Source of the DNA: Terramyces sp. JEL0728
Lineage: Eukaryota; Chytridiomycota; Chytridiomycetes; Rhizophydiales; Terramycetaceae
DNA: 64,000 bases
Assembly (NCBI GenBank): GCA_027603945.1
Contig: JADIIU010000052.1
Location: 26,682-90,681 of the forward strand
Direction of reading: 5' to 3'
Below, piece after piece: positions 10,827 to 20,700 of this stretch; the first letter of the stretch is position 1, and every line of letters begins with the position of its first letter. Below the pieces are notes generated by a model that saw only the letters and a list, made by a program, of their open reading frames with translations, was not told the origin of the DNA and searched no databases. The position numbers and the translations under genes are program-made.

Positions 10827-11703
10827 GGACTGGGGAAAGGTCTCGAGTTGATCTTTTTTATAGCCCAACAGCTGTGTTATGAGGGGATCGAGTTGAGATC
10901 AGAGCCCAGACTATTTTGCAAATATAATGAAACAAAGAGTATTCCGGTAGCGCAGTGTCTTGGTCTGTTGCGCTCTGGAGATGCAGTATTATAGTCTAGT
11001 TTTACCCGTGGATAGTTTTTGCGACTTGTTTGCCAGTAGAGGATAGAAAACCCAGATTTTAGTGCTTCTGTTTCTCATTTACAAATTTGGGTATGGTGTT
11101 TCGGATTGGGAAAACTCGACAATTGCGCTTTGACAGGTGGCGAACCAAACAATAAAAGCTTGGATTTATTTCGTAATTGCTAAGAGTCGCTGTTTCCCGG
11201 CAGAACTTGCTCTTAGCCTAATAACTTGGAAGGTGTAGATAGTGGGATCTCACCCGCTGCTATGCCAGTTGGGCTTCCAAAGCTTGGGGGCGTAATGTTG
11301 GGAGGGTTGGTTGGGAAAAAGGCAACAACCACTATGCAATCCGCATATATTAAAAATTCAATAAGGATTACATGTGATCCTACGGCCATCTAGTCTACTT
11401 GTAAACTTTTTTTCTTGAAATTCCCTTAGATCCCACCTGCATAAACGTTAGCACTTTTCTGATTTCAAACGTGAGCCTTGCAGGTACCGTAACTATCTCC
11501 ACCACATACAGCTATTACAGCCAAATTGAAGCAACTTGGGCTGCATCCCTCATAGGAGGGACTAAACGGCAATTTAGGTACAGCAGTTTCAGCGACAACC
11601 TAATACGTAATTCATACTTCATTTCATGCTGGTTATCTGATTGTTTCCGAGCTGCCAGTCAATACCAAACCCACGTAATTAAAACGATTGAATTGAAATA
11701 TAT
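10827..11703. other. 877-bp intergenic region upstream of HMG4
   Basis: The longest gene-free stretch in the window. It lies between the HMG4 start and the GET1 stop codon. Open frames present (10635-10994 and 11471-11707, plus strand) lack ATG support or overlap real genes in other frames. I found no convincing tRNA, repeat or transposon signature. Confidence 0.4.
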
Positions 11704-12296
11704 TTAATCTTGCTTGACTTTTCTTTTAGCCTCGACATAGGTTAAAGCAGCAGTGGATCTGTCCAGCACGCTCTTTAACGCAGACCACCAGTAAAATACA
11801 CCGACAGAACCTGCATCAATAACAATTACCTTCAGGTGCAAATGGGAATTTCAACCAGTTGGTAATTGGACCAAACCATTGTTCAGGAATATAAAATACA
11901 GCCTCTGCTCTCCAGATAACCAACAGCAGTATCTGAAATGCCCACAAAATGCCAGGCAATCCCCAAGAAACAAACGTCTCGGTAACTGCTCTTTTACTGG
12001 CAATCAGTTTCGCACATTCATCATACTCGATAGTCAATTTATCAAACTTTCTCTTTAACTTTGCCCATTTCGCAAAGTTATCTTGAGCGCTGGTTAGCAA
12101 TAACTCCTGTCTTGTTGCTAACAGCTCTGACTTTAATTTTTGGATTTGGATTGTGGAAGCGCTGTTGAAAAGATGTTGCTGTAATTTAAACACCTGGATT
12201 AAGGATCCTTACTTTTTGCCCAATCTTGTTGAATCCGTATATCGCACATATATGATGTATTATTACTATGAACAGGGTCGTTAGCAGTGGAACCAT
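11704..12296 (-). CDS. GET1: GET1/WRB-like tail-anchored protein insertion receptor (184 aa)
   Basis: ER membrane receptor subunit that docks the GET3/TRC40 ATPase to insert tail-anchored proteins. An N-terminal hydrophobic segment (LLTTLFIVIIHHICAIYG) is followed by the family's coiled coil with the hallmark QDNFAKWAKLKRKFDKL. Two C-terminal membrane helices follow (GLPGILWAFQILLLVIW and the VGVFYWWSALKSVL segment). Two 19-nt introns, 12194-12212 and 11811-11829, are needed to join the first helix and the last helix to the coiled-coil exon. Length matches the family. Confidence 0.92.
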
Positions 12297-12576
12297 TATG
12301 AGATTCTTTTGGAGGAAAATTTCAAGCAGGAAACCTCGGCATATGAAATAGACTCAGTCGGTTTACAAAGTAAAGACACATCCCTATCATCGCATTGAGG
12401 TATATTCCGGAAAATAATTTATAATTTGCTCAAATTACTATTCCGATGATGGTATCAATCTCGTTATCCATAAAATTTACCGCTTGAATTTCCTCTCCAT
12501 TATCCGCTTATCATCATCTGACTTGCATTTTTTGAAACCTTGTTTTCGCCTGGTGACCAGCAAACGTTTATCTTTT

Positions 12577-13685
12577 ATGACTCTATACTCTGCCTGCAGC
12601 TATTATGCTCTGTCGATAACCGGAATGGGATTGAAAACTGCATTGGAAATATCAGACAAAGTTATTACGTATTTCGAAGGACCAGCAGTCCAGCTGTTTA
12701 ATTCACTGCCAATTGACGCAATGAAATTATACTTGCAGCCAGTAAATGACCCTCGTTTACGGATTTTACCTCAAGCTCAGGTACATCGCCGTCCAAAGAA
12801 TATATACCAAGTGCGAAACGAAATATTGGGATTGCTGCAAATGTCACTCAATTCCATCCCGATAGCTTCAAACATGCTCAACAGCTATATTCACCATACG
12901 CATGATAAAGTAGGTGTGGATATGGACTTGTTGAAGCAGTATCATATCTACCCTTCTGGATTTCAAACAGACACCATTTCATTCTCGTTTTGTGACACTA
13001 ATTGGCTGTTCTTTTATCAATTAGGAGTTGCGGAGTGTCTCATGGACTGTATGAATCCCAATATTTTACATTCAAGCGTGTTTGTTGGTACAGGGACTGG
13101 AGCAGTTGTCGCAACTGTCCTCGCACTTGGACTAAATATTCAAGAAATACAGCTAATACTAATGGATTTTGTATCTGAATTATCAAAAAAACCATTTGGA
13201 TATCTGTAATTTCAGAACAATGGAAAAATAAATTGGAGGAAATTATACCGGATAATATACAGACTGATAGGATATACGTCTCACTGACTGGTTTTGACGC
13301 CTTGGAAAATCATATCATCAAGCAATTCAAATCAAGAGAGGATTTAATCGATGCAATTCTGGCCTCTTGTTACACGCCAATCTTATTTGAATCACCAATC
13401 AAAATCAACAATGCATTTTACATAAACGGATCGTATTCCAAGTATATGCCCACGGTTGACGGGCTCACGATTACAGTTTCCCCACATAAAGATGAAGCAG
13501 ATATCTGCCCACAAATTACCAGATATACACCGTTTCAAACCCACTTTCCTTCTCACGATTTGAAAGCCCTGGAAATACAAATAGTCGATGGTTACAAAGA
13601 TACAAAACGCTGGCTCAAGAAAATGTCAAAAACAAAGACTATATGCGACAGGTTTTTCAAAGAAGGATTTCCAAATAAATTATAA
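12577..13685 (+). CDS. patatin-like (PNPLA) protein with lost catalytic residues and a homopolymer frameshift
   Basis: Related to the PNPLA1-5 lipase group and to the gene at 34327. The core reads FSFCDTNWLFFYQLGVAECL, with TITVSPHKDEADICPQ downstream as in PNPLA2-type proteins. The nucleophile motif G-x-S-x-G is GTGTG (Ser replaced by Thr), and the catalytic Asp of the Y-x-DGG motif is Asn (YINGS), so hydrolase activity is doubtful. The reading frame shifts at a run of seven A at 13185-13191. Eight A would make one 369-aa frame that aligns with the paralogue. No GT-AG intron fits. It is therefore either a decaying gene, a slippage site or a sequence error. ATG 12577 is the first in frame. 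Confidence 0.7.
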
Positions 13686-13689
13686 TTTA

Positions 13690-15142
13690 TCAAACTTGAT
13701 TTAGTTTCTTCCAGTTAACAATACTCTTGAACACATGATCCAAAACATGACGCGCATCTTGTTTTTCTGGCTCCAACTTCTCCATTAGTCCTAGAATCTG
13801 TCCACATTCTCTCATATAATATTCTAAATCGTCGTCTGTGCATTTGTTTGTCAGCTGAGCTAGCTTTGCCTTTTCACTGGCAAAGTGTTCGTCCAAGTCA
13901 AACAAGTCCAGTGCTGGAGGCGGTATTTCTTGTAGAATCGGTGGGAATACAGCTGGTTCTAGCGGTGGCAGCGGAGTCTCAAATTGCGGCTGGATCAGAG
14001 TCAAAGGCTCGTGCTTCAGTCCGAGATGCTATATAAGTAAAGTAATACTCCATATAAATGCACAGCTTGAGGAATGAGGGAAGTATCAAACTTGAACAGC
14101 TTTGTATCAAATAGTGTCGTAAAGTCTTTTGGCAAATCTTCGCTCTCTTGCAAGCAAGATCTCAGAGTCTCCGACAAGCTGGCTGTTTCCGGCAAATAGT
14201 GGTAGTCTGAAATCTATAATTAAATATAAATACATCTGGCTCATTTGCATCAATTGAATTCAATACAAGTGTATCAAAAGTTAGCAAAATATACCTTTTG
14301 TAAGGAACTGTATAATAACATCAAACAGTTTCCCGTTTTCTTCCTTGTCAATATATGCATCTGAAAACATCTGAGCAGAGCCAAGCGCAAATAGCTTTCC
14401 GCCTTTGTTTGAAATCTCATACACACCAGCCAACGGTCTATTGAGCGGATAAGAAACTGTTCCAGAAGACAGAATCGGAACTGCTGGTTTTTGGACATTT
14501 AATGAAGCCCCAAATGGATACAAGAACGTCAAAGCACTACATCAGCATTATATACGTTGGGTCAAAATGATGGTGTTCTGATAGTATTGGATCTCCTGGT
14601 GCTGACCCGACTTTCTTTCCTGCAGCTCTATTAAATTCTCTATTCAACACTCCATGCGTGACATAAACTTCTTTTGGGTGAAAGTATTTATAATATACAG
14701 TTCTAGCAAGTGCGTCTTTGATTAGCTAAAAGTACCTGGATTGACAGTCATCCCGTATTCCTCGAGTAAATAATTGAAATTTGTGTTGAATGCCGATTCA
14801 CCACCTTCTCCCGCCATGTACAATATCGATCCACCGCGCTCCAAGAAGCCTTTAAGGGCAGTAAACTGCTGTTAGTAACAAGTACTTCTGCAGTTGAAAA
14901 CTTTTCTCTTGGTGCTCCAAATACAATCAAATTCACGTCTACTAGTTTGGGAAGACTCATATCCTCCTTAAATCTATCGTTAGGACGGTTTACAATGTGA
15001 CTTTGCAATGACCCCTTAAACGGCGTTGAAGAGTTTTAAATCCATTGGTTGGCGTATATTGCTCTTTTTTAGAGATATTGAAGGCGATTGTTGGAAGATT
15101 TGACTGGTCTTTGTCTGCTGCCTGGTCTCTCACTGAAAGCAT
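13690..15142 (-). CDS. IFT52: IFT52 intraflagellar transport protein 52 (437 aa)
   Basis: Core subunit of the IFT-B complex that builds flagella. The N-terminal GIFT domain contains VNLIVFGAPREKFS and GGSILYMAGEGGES. A middle block reads LYPFGASLNVQKPAVPILSS, and the conserved C-terminal part reads LTLIQPQFETPLPPLEPAVF and TNKCTDDDLEYYMREC. Seven introns of 19-20 nt interrupt it; after their removal the length equals human IFT52. The intron at 14275-14294 begins GT but ends TG. The flanking conserved sequence (LTKD ... SIDANEPDISDYHYLP) leaves little freedom for another junction. The stop is only 4 nt from that of the convergent patatin-like gene. Confidence 0.95.
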
Positions 15143-15251
15143 TTTATTTACAAAAGTTGAAGCGCGTTATTCAGAAATTTGGCCTTCACGAACAAATAGC
15201 AGATTATAATAGATGGATAATCTTGTGTAACCGCAACCTAATTTGTATTTC

Positions 15252-16319
15252 ATGCTGAAAAAAGTTATGACCCACGACCAACAGCCTCACACAATCATCA
15301 CTTGCAAGGACAAACTTACTTTTGATGAATTGTTCCAATGGATTACCGAACATCCTCAACTCTCCTTCAGAGTCAGTGTAATCTTTCCTGCGGATTCTCC
15401 AACGACAGCCGTAGTGGTGGGACATGGATTAGCTTTGAAGCTTGCAATTGGAAAGAAAAACACCAGCATTACAGTGGAATTGTTTGGAGTAGAAGATGAT
15501 GTCTTGATCAGCCCTTCAGAAATCCTTACATTTAACCAGAGTTCAAAACCATACCACCCCATATTCACTCCACCTCCAACGAATTCAGAGTATGTTTACA
15601 CTAAATTCTCAAACGAAACAAATGCTGGAAGAGCCGGAATGATCTACCGAGATTTAATCCCGTCCAGATTGGGAGGTTCCGTAATTGCCTCTCATATCAC
15701 TATTCCAAACAGAGGGCCTGTTCCAGATTATACACACTTTCATGATATTCGGTTCCAACTGATATATTGCTACAAAGGAAGCGTAGAATTGGTTTACGAA
15801 GATCAAGGGGAACCATTTATCATGAAAGAAGGCGACTGTGTATTACAACCGCCATTGATTAGACATCAAGTGCTGCATGTTGGCGATGAAGGCTTGCAGG
15901 TTATTGAAGTTGGCGGACCTGCTTGCCATGCTACGTTTGGCGATTTAGCCATGACACTGCCAAACGGACTAAATCGAAATAGAGTGTTTGGAAAGCAGAA
16001 GTTTATCCATCACAAAGACGCTGAAGTTGAGTGGAAGGAGGTTGGTGGTGTTTTGGTTAAAGAATCTGGCTTATTTGATGCTTCAAAAGAAGTTGGATTA
16101 CGCAAATTGAAAATCAACTCAAAAATCAATTGCTACCACGGTGGAGAAATGCTTTTCTTGTATGTGATGGAAGGCCAGATGGAAGTTCAATCCAAAGAAT
16201 TTAATCAAACTCTCCAGGTCAACGACAGCTGCGTCCTACCCCGCAATGTCGAGTTCACCTTGCAAGGCAATGTCTATTTACTAGAAGTAACACTTCCAGG
16301 AAATATGAATTGGTTCTAA
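15252..16319 (+). CDS. cupin-domain protein (355 aa)
   Basis: Two-barrel cupin-type protein. The first barrel carries GGSVIASHITIPNRGPVPDY, YTHFHDIRFQLIYCYKGSV and GDCVLQPPLIRHQVL, with His residues suited to metal binding (HFH ... RH). The second barrel is near the C-terminus (YHGGEMLFLYVMEGQME). Such proteins are found in bacteria and scattered eukaryotes; the substrate is unknown to me. ATG 15252 opens the frame (MLKKVMTHDQQ). An upstream ATG at 15213 could add MDNLYF if a 21-nt GT...TG intron is spliced. No intron interrupts the rest. The stop overlaps AATAAA. Confidence 0.75.
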   Translation: MLKKVMTHDQQPHTIITCKDKLTFDELFQWITEHPQLSFRVSVIFPADSPTTAVVVGHGLALKLAIGKKNTSITVELFGVEDDVLISPSEILTFNQSSKPYHPIFTPPPTNSEYVYTKFSNETNAGRAGMIYRDLIPSRLGGSVIASHITIPNRGPVPDYTHFHDIRFQLIYCYKGSVELVYEDQGEPFIMKEGDCVLQPPLIRHQVLHVGDEGLQVIEVGGPACHATFGDLAMTLPNGLNRNRVFGKQKFIHHKDAEVEWKEVGGVLVKESGLFDASKEVGLRKLKINSKINCYHGGEMLFLYVMEGQMEVQSKEFNQTLQVNDSCVLPRNVEFTLQGNVYLLEVTLPGNMNWF

Positions 16320-16421
16320 TAAAGACTGAATTTCCAAGTATGCCAACCCAATTCTTTGATGGCAAATTGTTACTTGTAATGCTATTTATTTTATTTACCT
16401 AGAATATACAGTACAGCACCA

Positions 16422-17410
16422 TTAACGAGGTGCTGGTACTGGAGGAGGTTTCCTTACGCTGTTTCTACTTGGCGGTGGAGGAGGAGGTCTTGCTTTTCCT
16501 TGTGTGCCAATATTAACTGGGGGATCTCCAGAAGGAAACTGTCTTGGCAGTGGAATATCTAGCTGGAAAGTCCATCTTCCGTCTGTTATTGTTTTCGATG
16601 AATTGCTTGTTACAGAAATGCTTGGTTTCGAAATTTCCTGAATGGATGATCGTGGTGAGTGATTTGGAGAGATTGGCATTGGAGGTTTTACTGGCGGTTG
16701 CAACGTGCTTCGCGCAGCTACAGAAGGCGGGTCTCGTGCAGCTATTGGAGGAGGGTCTCTCGATGGCACAGGAGGAAAGTTTCTAGATGCCACAAGAGGA
16801 GGGTCTCTCGCAGCTACCGGAGGAAAGTCCCTAGTCGCTACTGGAGGGGGCGGCCCTTTAGCTTGAGGAGGCGATAGTGTTGTTTTAAAAGCTGGAGTAG
16901 GGGCTGGCGGATTTGGACGGCCAACAGGTACAGGAGGGTTAGGTCTCGCATTAAATGCAGGCACTGGATTTGCAGGCTGATTAAACGAAGGCGCTCTATT
17001 CCTTGTTGCTGGTGCAGGAGCATCTCTGTTTGAATTATCTGCTGTTACAACAATAGTACCATTTGAATTTGCTGTAGATTTCAATTTTGGCATCCCGCCT
17101 GCAAATAAACCACCTAATTGTGGTGCTGAAGGTGCATCGTTCCTACTAGTTTGTGAAGTCCTGTTTGGCAGCCCCATTGGCGCAGGTGTTGGTCGGGAAT
17201 TGTTTCCTTTTCCAGCTAATTGTCAGATATCACATACCTAATGTTAGAATAAATCTTACCGTCCATAACTGGAGAACTTCTGTCATTCGTTTCCACTTTC
17301 TTTAACCTTGCACCTTTCTGTATAGATTTTAATAATGCGTTTGGTTGCGCAGCTGGAGGACCTGACGATACCATCGGAGCTGGAGGAGGCGCTGGAGGTG
17401 GAGGAGGCAT
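16422..17410 (-). CDS. verprolin/WIP-like WH2 protein (314 aa)
   Basis: Proline-rich actin regulator. It begins MPPPPPAPPPAPM, followed by a WH2 actin-binding motif NALLKSIQKGARLKKVETND and SSPVMDG, as in WASP-interacting proteins. The middle is low-complexity proline-rich with a degenerate eight-residue repeat (RDPPxVAA, RNFPPVPS). The C-terminus has DGRWTFQLDIPLPRQF, resembling the WASP-binding end of WIP/verprolin, then polyproline to the end. The only intron, 17216-17259, is 44 nt and consists of two complete 22-nt GT-AG units in direct contact. Inferred role: linking Arp2/3 activation to actin at endocytic or motility sites. Confidence 0.85.
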
Positions 17411-17754
17411 ATTTGCTTTCTATTCTGTTATCTTGTGGATTACTTTGTCGGATTGCTTCCTTTATGACAACTTTTTTCGAGGTTTGTTTTTGTGGCTTGA
17501 CAACCAAAGATACCAAGAAAATAACTGCAATGGCGTTACAGATTGCTCTTGGCAGGATAAGGACCTGCCGCAGGCTACCAATGTGCCAGACAGTGAGGTT
17601 CACGCGAAAAAGAATTTCATCCTCAATATCAATTTGGGAATCTGCAACAGCTGGGCACATCTAATAATCTCAATTTCATAACTGCATTCGCTATACCATG
17701 CTAGCTGTAAAGATTTAGCTTGCTTTGACGTCACTGCGAAAATTTCACGTTCGA
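17411..17754. other. divergent promoter region between verprolin and CFAP47
   Basis: 344 bp. TGACGTCA, a perfect CRE/ATF octamer, lies at 17726-17733, 29 nt before the CFAP47 start. Open frames on both strands here (for example minus 17283-17660) lack family support and run into verprolin in the wrong frame. Confidence 0.45.
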
Positions 17755-20700
17755 ATGCTGAATTCATTGCAGATACAAAACACAAAGGCAAAAGTTGTAG
17801 GAACTAGCAATGAAACAATACACAATAGCAGAGTTCCCCGTGCATTGAAAAAGGACCCGACGACAGCTCTGGAAGGAACACGTCCCACTTTCTTTACAAG
17901 ATTATCTACGACCAGCTATCAATCGGTGAAAGCACTGGCTAGACGACCACTGTTAGAAAAATATATGAATATAAAATTGAGCCCTTCGAAAATTATAATC
18001 GAGAATTATATCCCTGGACAAACCCATGAAGCATCATTCATTATTCAAAACTTTTCCAAGCAAGCGAAATATATATCTCTATCATCCACTTCAACCAAGT
18101 TTTTTGAATTGGCAAAAGATACTGAATTGGATGAATTCATGATTTCACCAGGTTTGGAAAAGAGAATCAAAGTTCTATTTAGAGCACCAATGCCAAAAGC
18201 AAAAGGAGCAGCCGGACCTAAATTGTACAGTGACAAACTGGATTTAATAATTAAAGGGTCTCCAAACATGACCATCGGAATGGAAGCGTACCCAGTCAGC
18301 AGCAAACTCGAATATGAAGAAGCTTTAGATTTTGGGACTGTCATTTTCAACCCAATATCTTTCCAACAGTTAAATTCAGTTGAAGATACTCTGAAAGAAT
18401 CGATTTTTTATGGATCCAGTGACCTTTTAAAAAACCAAAATGTTTATCATGGAGTGAAAGATGGCTGGATCAGCAAAACTTTAAAAATAAGAAACACAGG
18501 GTTTAGGACTGCCCAGATAAGTTGTGAATCAGACCAGCATATTCCCATTAGAATTTTTACCCCTACATTTAAACTTGAAGCGGAAACCGTGGACCACAAG
18601 AAATCTTTTATTGATTTACAAGTAGAATTTCTTCCAGTAAAGTTGGGGAAAATTGACACAAATATTAAAATCCGAATTGAAAATCAACTATTACCTCCAA
18701 AGCACAATGGAAAGCCAAAATCGAAGCATGATTTACAATTCTTTACCTTGAAAGCAAATGTTATCGACAATAAAGTCAGACTGGCTGATTTGAATGGAGA
18801 AAATATCTTTGGGCAACCGCTAGACTTTGGCTCGGTATTCTTTGAACAAATAGCTTACTTGCCAGTCAAAATAGAAAACCAAAGTGATTGCAATCAAAGG
18901 TGGGCAATCACTCAGAGCGAGCAAAGTATTGCAAATGTTCCAAACTTTATCAAGTTCAGGAATAATGGCAACAATGAATCTGCACTTAATCAGGTTAGAA
19001 AATCACCTATTTCAGTAAGCCCAAATGAAGGCATCTTGGAACCAAACCAGTCGATAATTGTTAGATTTGCCTTTTACCCAAGGCTGGAACCCAAACTGAC
19101 TGGATTCAAAAGCGAGATGAAGATGCCTAATCCAAAAGCCTTTGATTTGCAAATGCAATTGCAAATAATAGAAGACAGAAAGATTGATACCTTGGAAAAC
19201 CAAGGAAAGCCGATTGAAATCAATCTAAAAGGTTTTGCTTTACCGTTCCAGGTTGCACTCTCCAAAAACATGATTGCATTTCGCAAATGCCATCACAAAG
19301 AAGTGCAAACAAAAACAGTTGTAATAAGTAATACAAATCCACTGATTGGTGTTTCTTATGCCTTTGATAATGTGGCACAGTTTGAAATGAACCCTGGATC
19401 TGGTGAATTAGGTCCTGGGGAGAGCCATGAAATAGAAGCTATCTTTAGCCCAAACCAGTTTGGCCACTTTCAGACTAAAATCAACTGCATTATCACACCA
19501 GATGAAGAAAAAGCCGGATTACTGCGCAAACTAGACAAAAGCGTGTTATCAAAGCTGCCAATCGTTTTGATTGGATCTTGTTTACCAGCTCCTGTCCCCC
19601 CCATGATGAACGCACATCTTGAAAACGAATCCCATAGAAGTAATATATAGTAACATTAGGCTCGTTCCATTGTATCAATAAACAAGAAAACCGAGAATGG
19701 AATGAAAAAAAGAAGCATTATCAAAAGTATATTGATTACATAAGAGGGGTAGGTACAGAAAAAGAACGCAACCAATCTCAAATACATTCGCTGAAAACAG
19801 TAATTAATCCTGGAGACCATTTGGATGACGAGTTATTAAGGGCAAACGTGGAAGACGATCAGAATGGATTAATTCCTCCTGAGCCGGTTGATCTTCTAAA
19901 CCAAACCCCGGAACAGGATGTACTTCCCACCAAACCAGGCAAGTCGAAAAGAACTCAAAGAGCATTATTACCATTATATGAAATTCTGGACAGCCCAAAT
20001 GCTGTGAAGCCCCAGGTGATTAATGAACTGCACCTGCCACCAAACTGGGTTGAAAATATTCTAACACCAAATGATCTGGAATACATTTATGCTTCAACAG
20101 ACGGAATAGATTTTGGAGAAGTAACTGTACATTCAATCAACAAGTTACCGTTGAATTTTCTAAATGGGACACCGTCTAGAGTTCCAATACACATTTCCCT
20201 TTTGATTATTTCTGATAATGTGAATGAGGAAACCCTGGTAAAATCCTCTTTGCGCTTCACACCGTCATACATAAATCTGGGGGCAATGACTGTTGGGGGA
20301 TTTGAATTGAAGCTCAGCTCTAATGTACCTTTAAATTTCAAAGGCACTCTCAACTACGTCATCAACAAAAGATACATACATCAAATCCCAGTTAAAGCTA
20401 GGATAACTCCAGTAAATTTAGCCAGTAGTGTGCAAAAGGTGAATGTTTCAATTACCAGCTCAAACTATCAAAAGAACTTTGATTCAAAAGATGGAACTGT
20501 CACCGACAACTATGTTGTTAGAGAGCTACAAGGCAAAACATACAAGGTTCCTACAAGTAGCACTACTTTTACAATCACTAATAATGGAAATTTTGACGGG
20601 TTCTTTTCATTAAGTCCTCGAGAAACCTCTGGTATGGATTTGAGTGACCGGACTGCTCAAAACGAAGGAGTGTTTGAAATATCACCACTATCAGCGGTAG

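Noticed and set aside
10950..11010. tRNA D-arm-like sequence GTAGCGCAGT near 10965
   Set aside because: No matching acceptor stem, anticodon arm or T loop at the right spacing.
11471..11707. Plus-strand open frame near the GET1 3' end
   Set aside because: Starts with GTG, has no known features and touches the GET1 terminus on the other strand.
12577..13685. An intron to repair the patatin-like frameshift
   Set aside because: All GT...AG pairs in the region have lengths that leave the wrong frame or remove aligned sequence; a single missing A fits best.
17283..17660. Minus-strand 125-codon frame overlapping the start of verprolin
   Set aside because: It runs through the verprolin WH2 exon in another frame; the conserved protein starts cleanly at MPPPPP.
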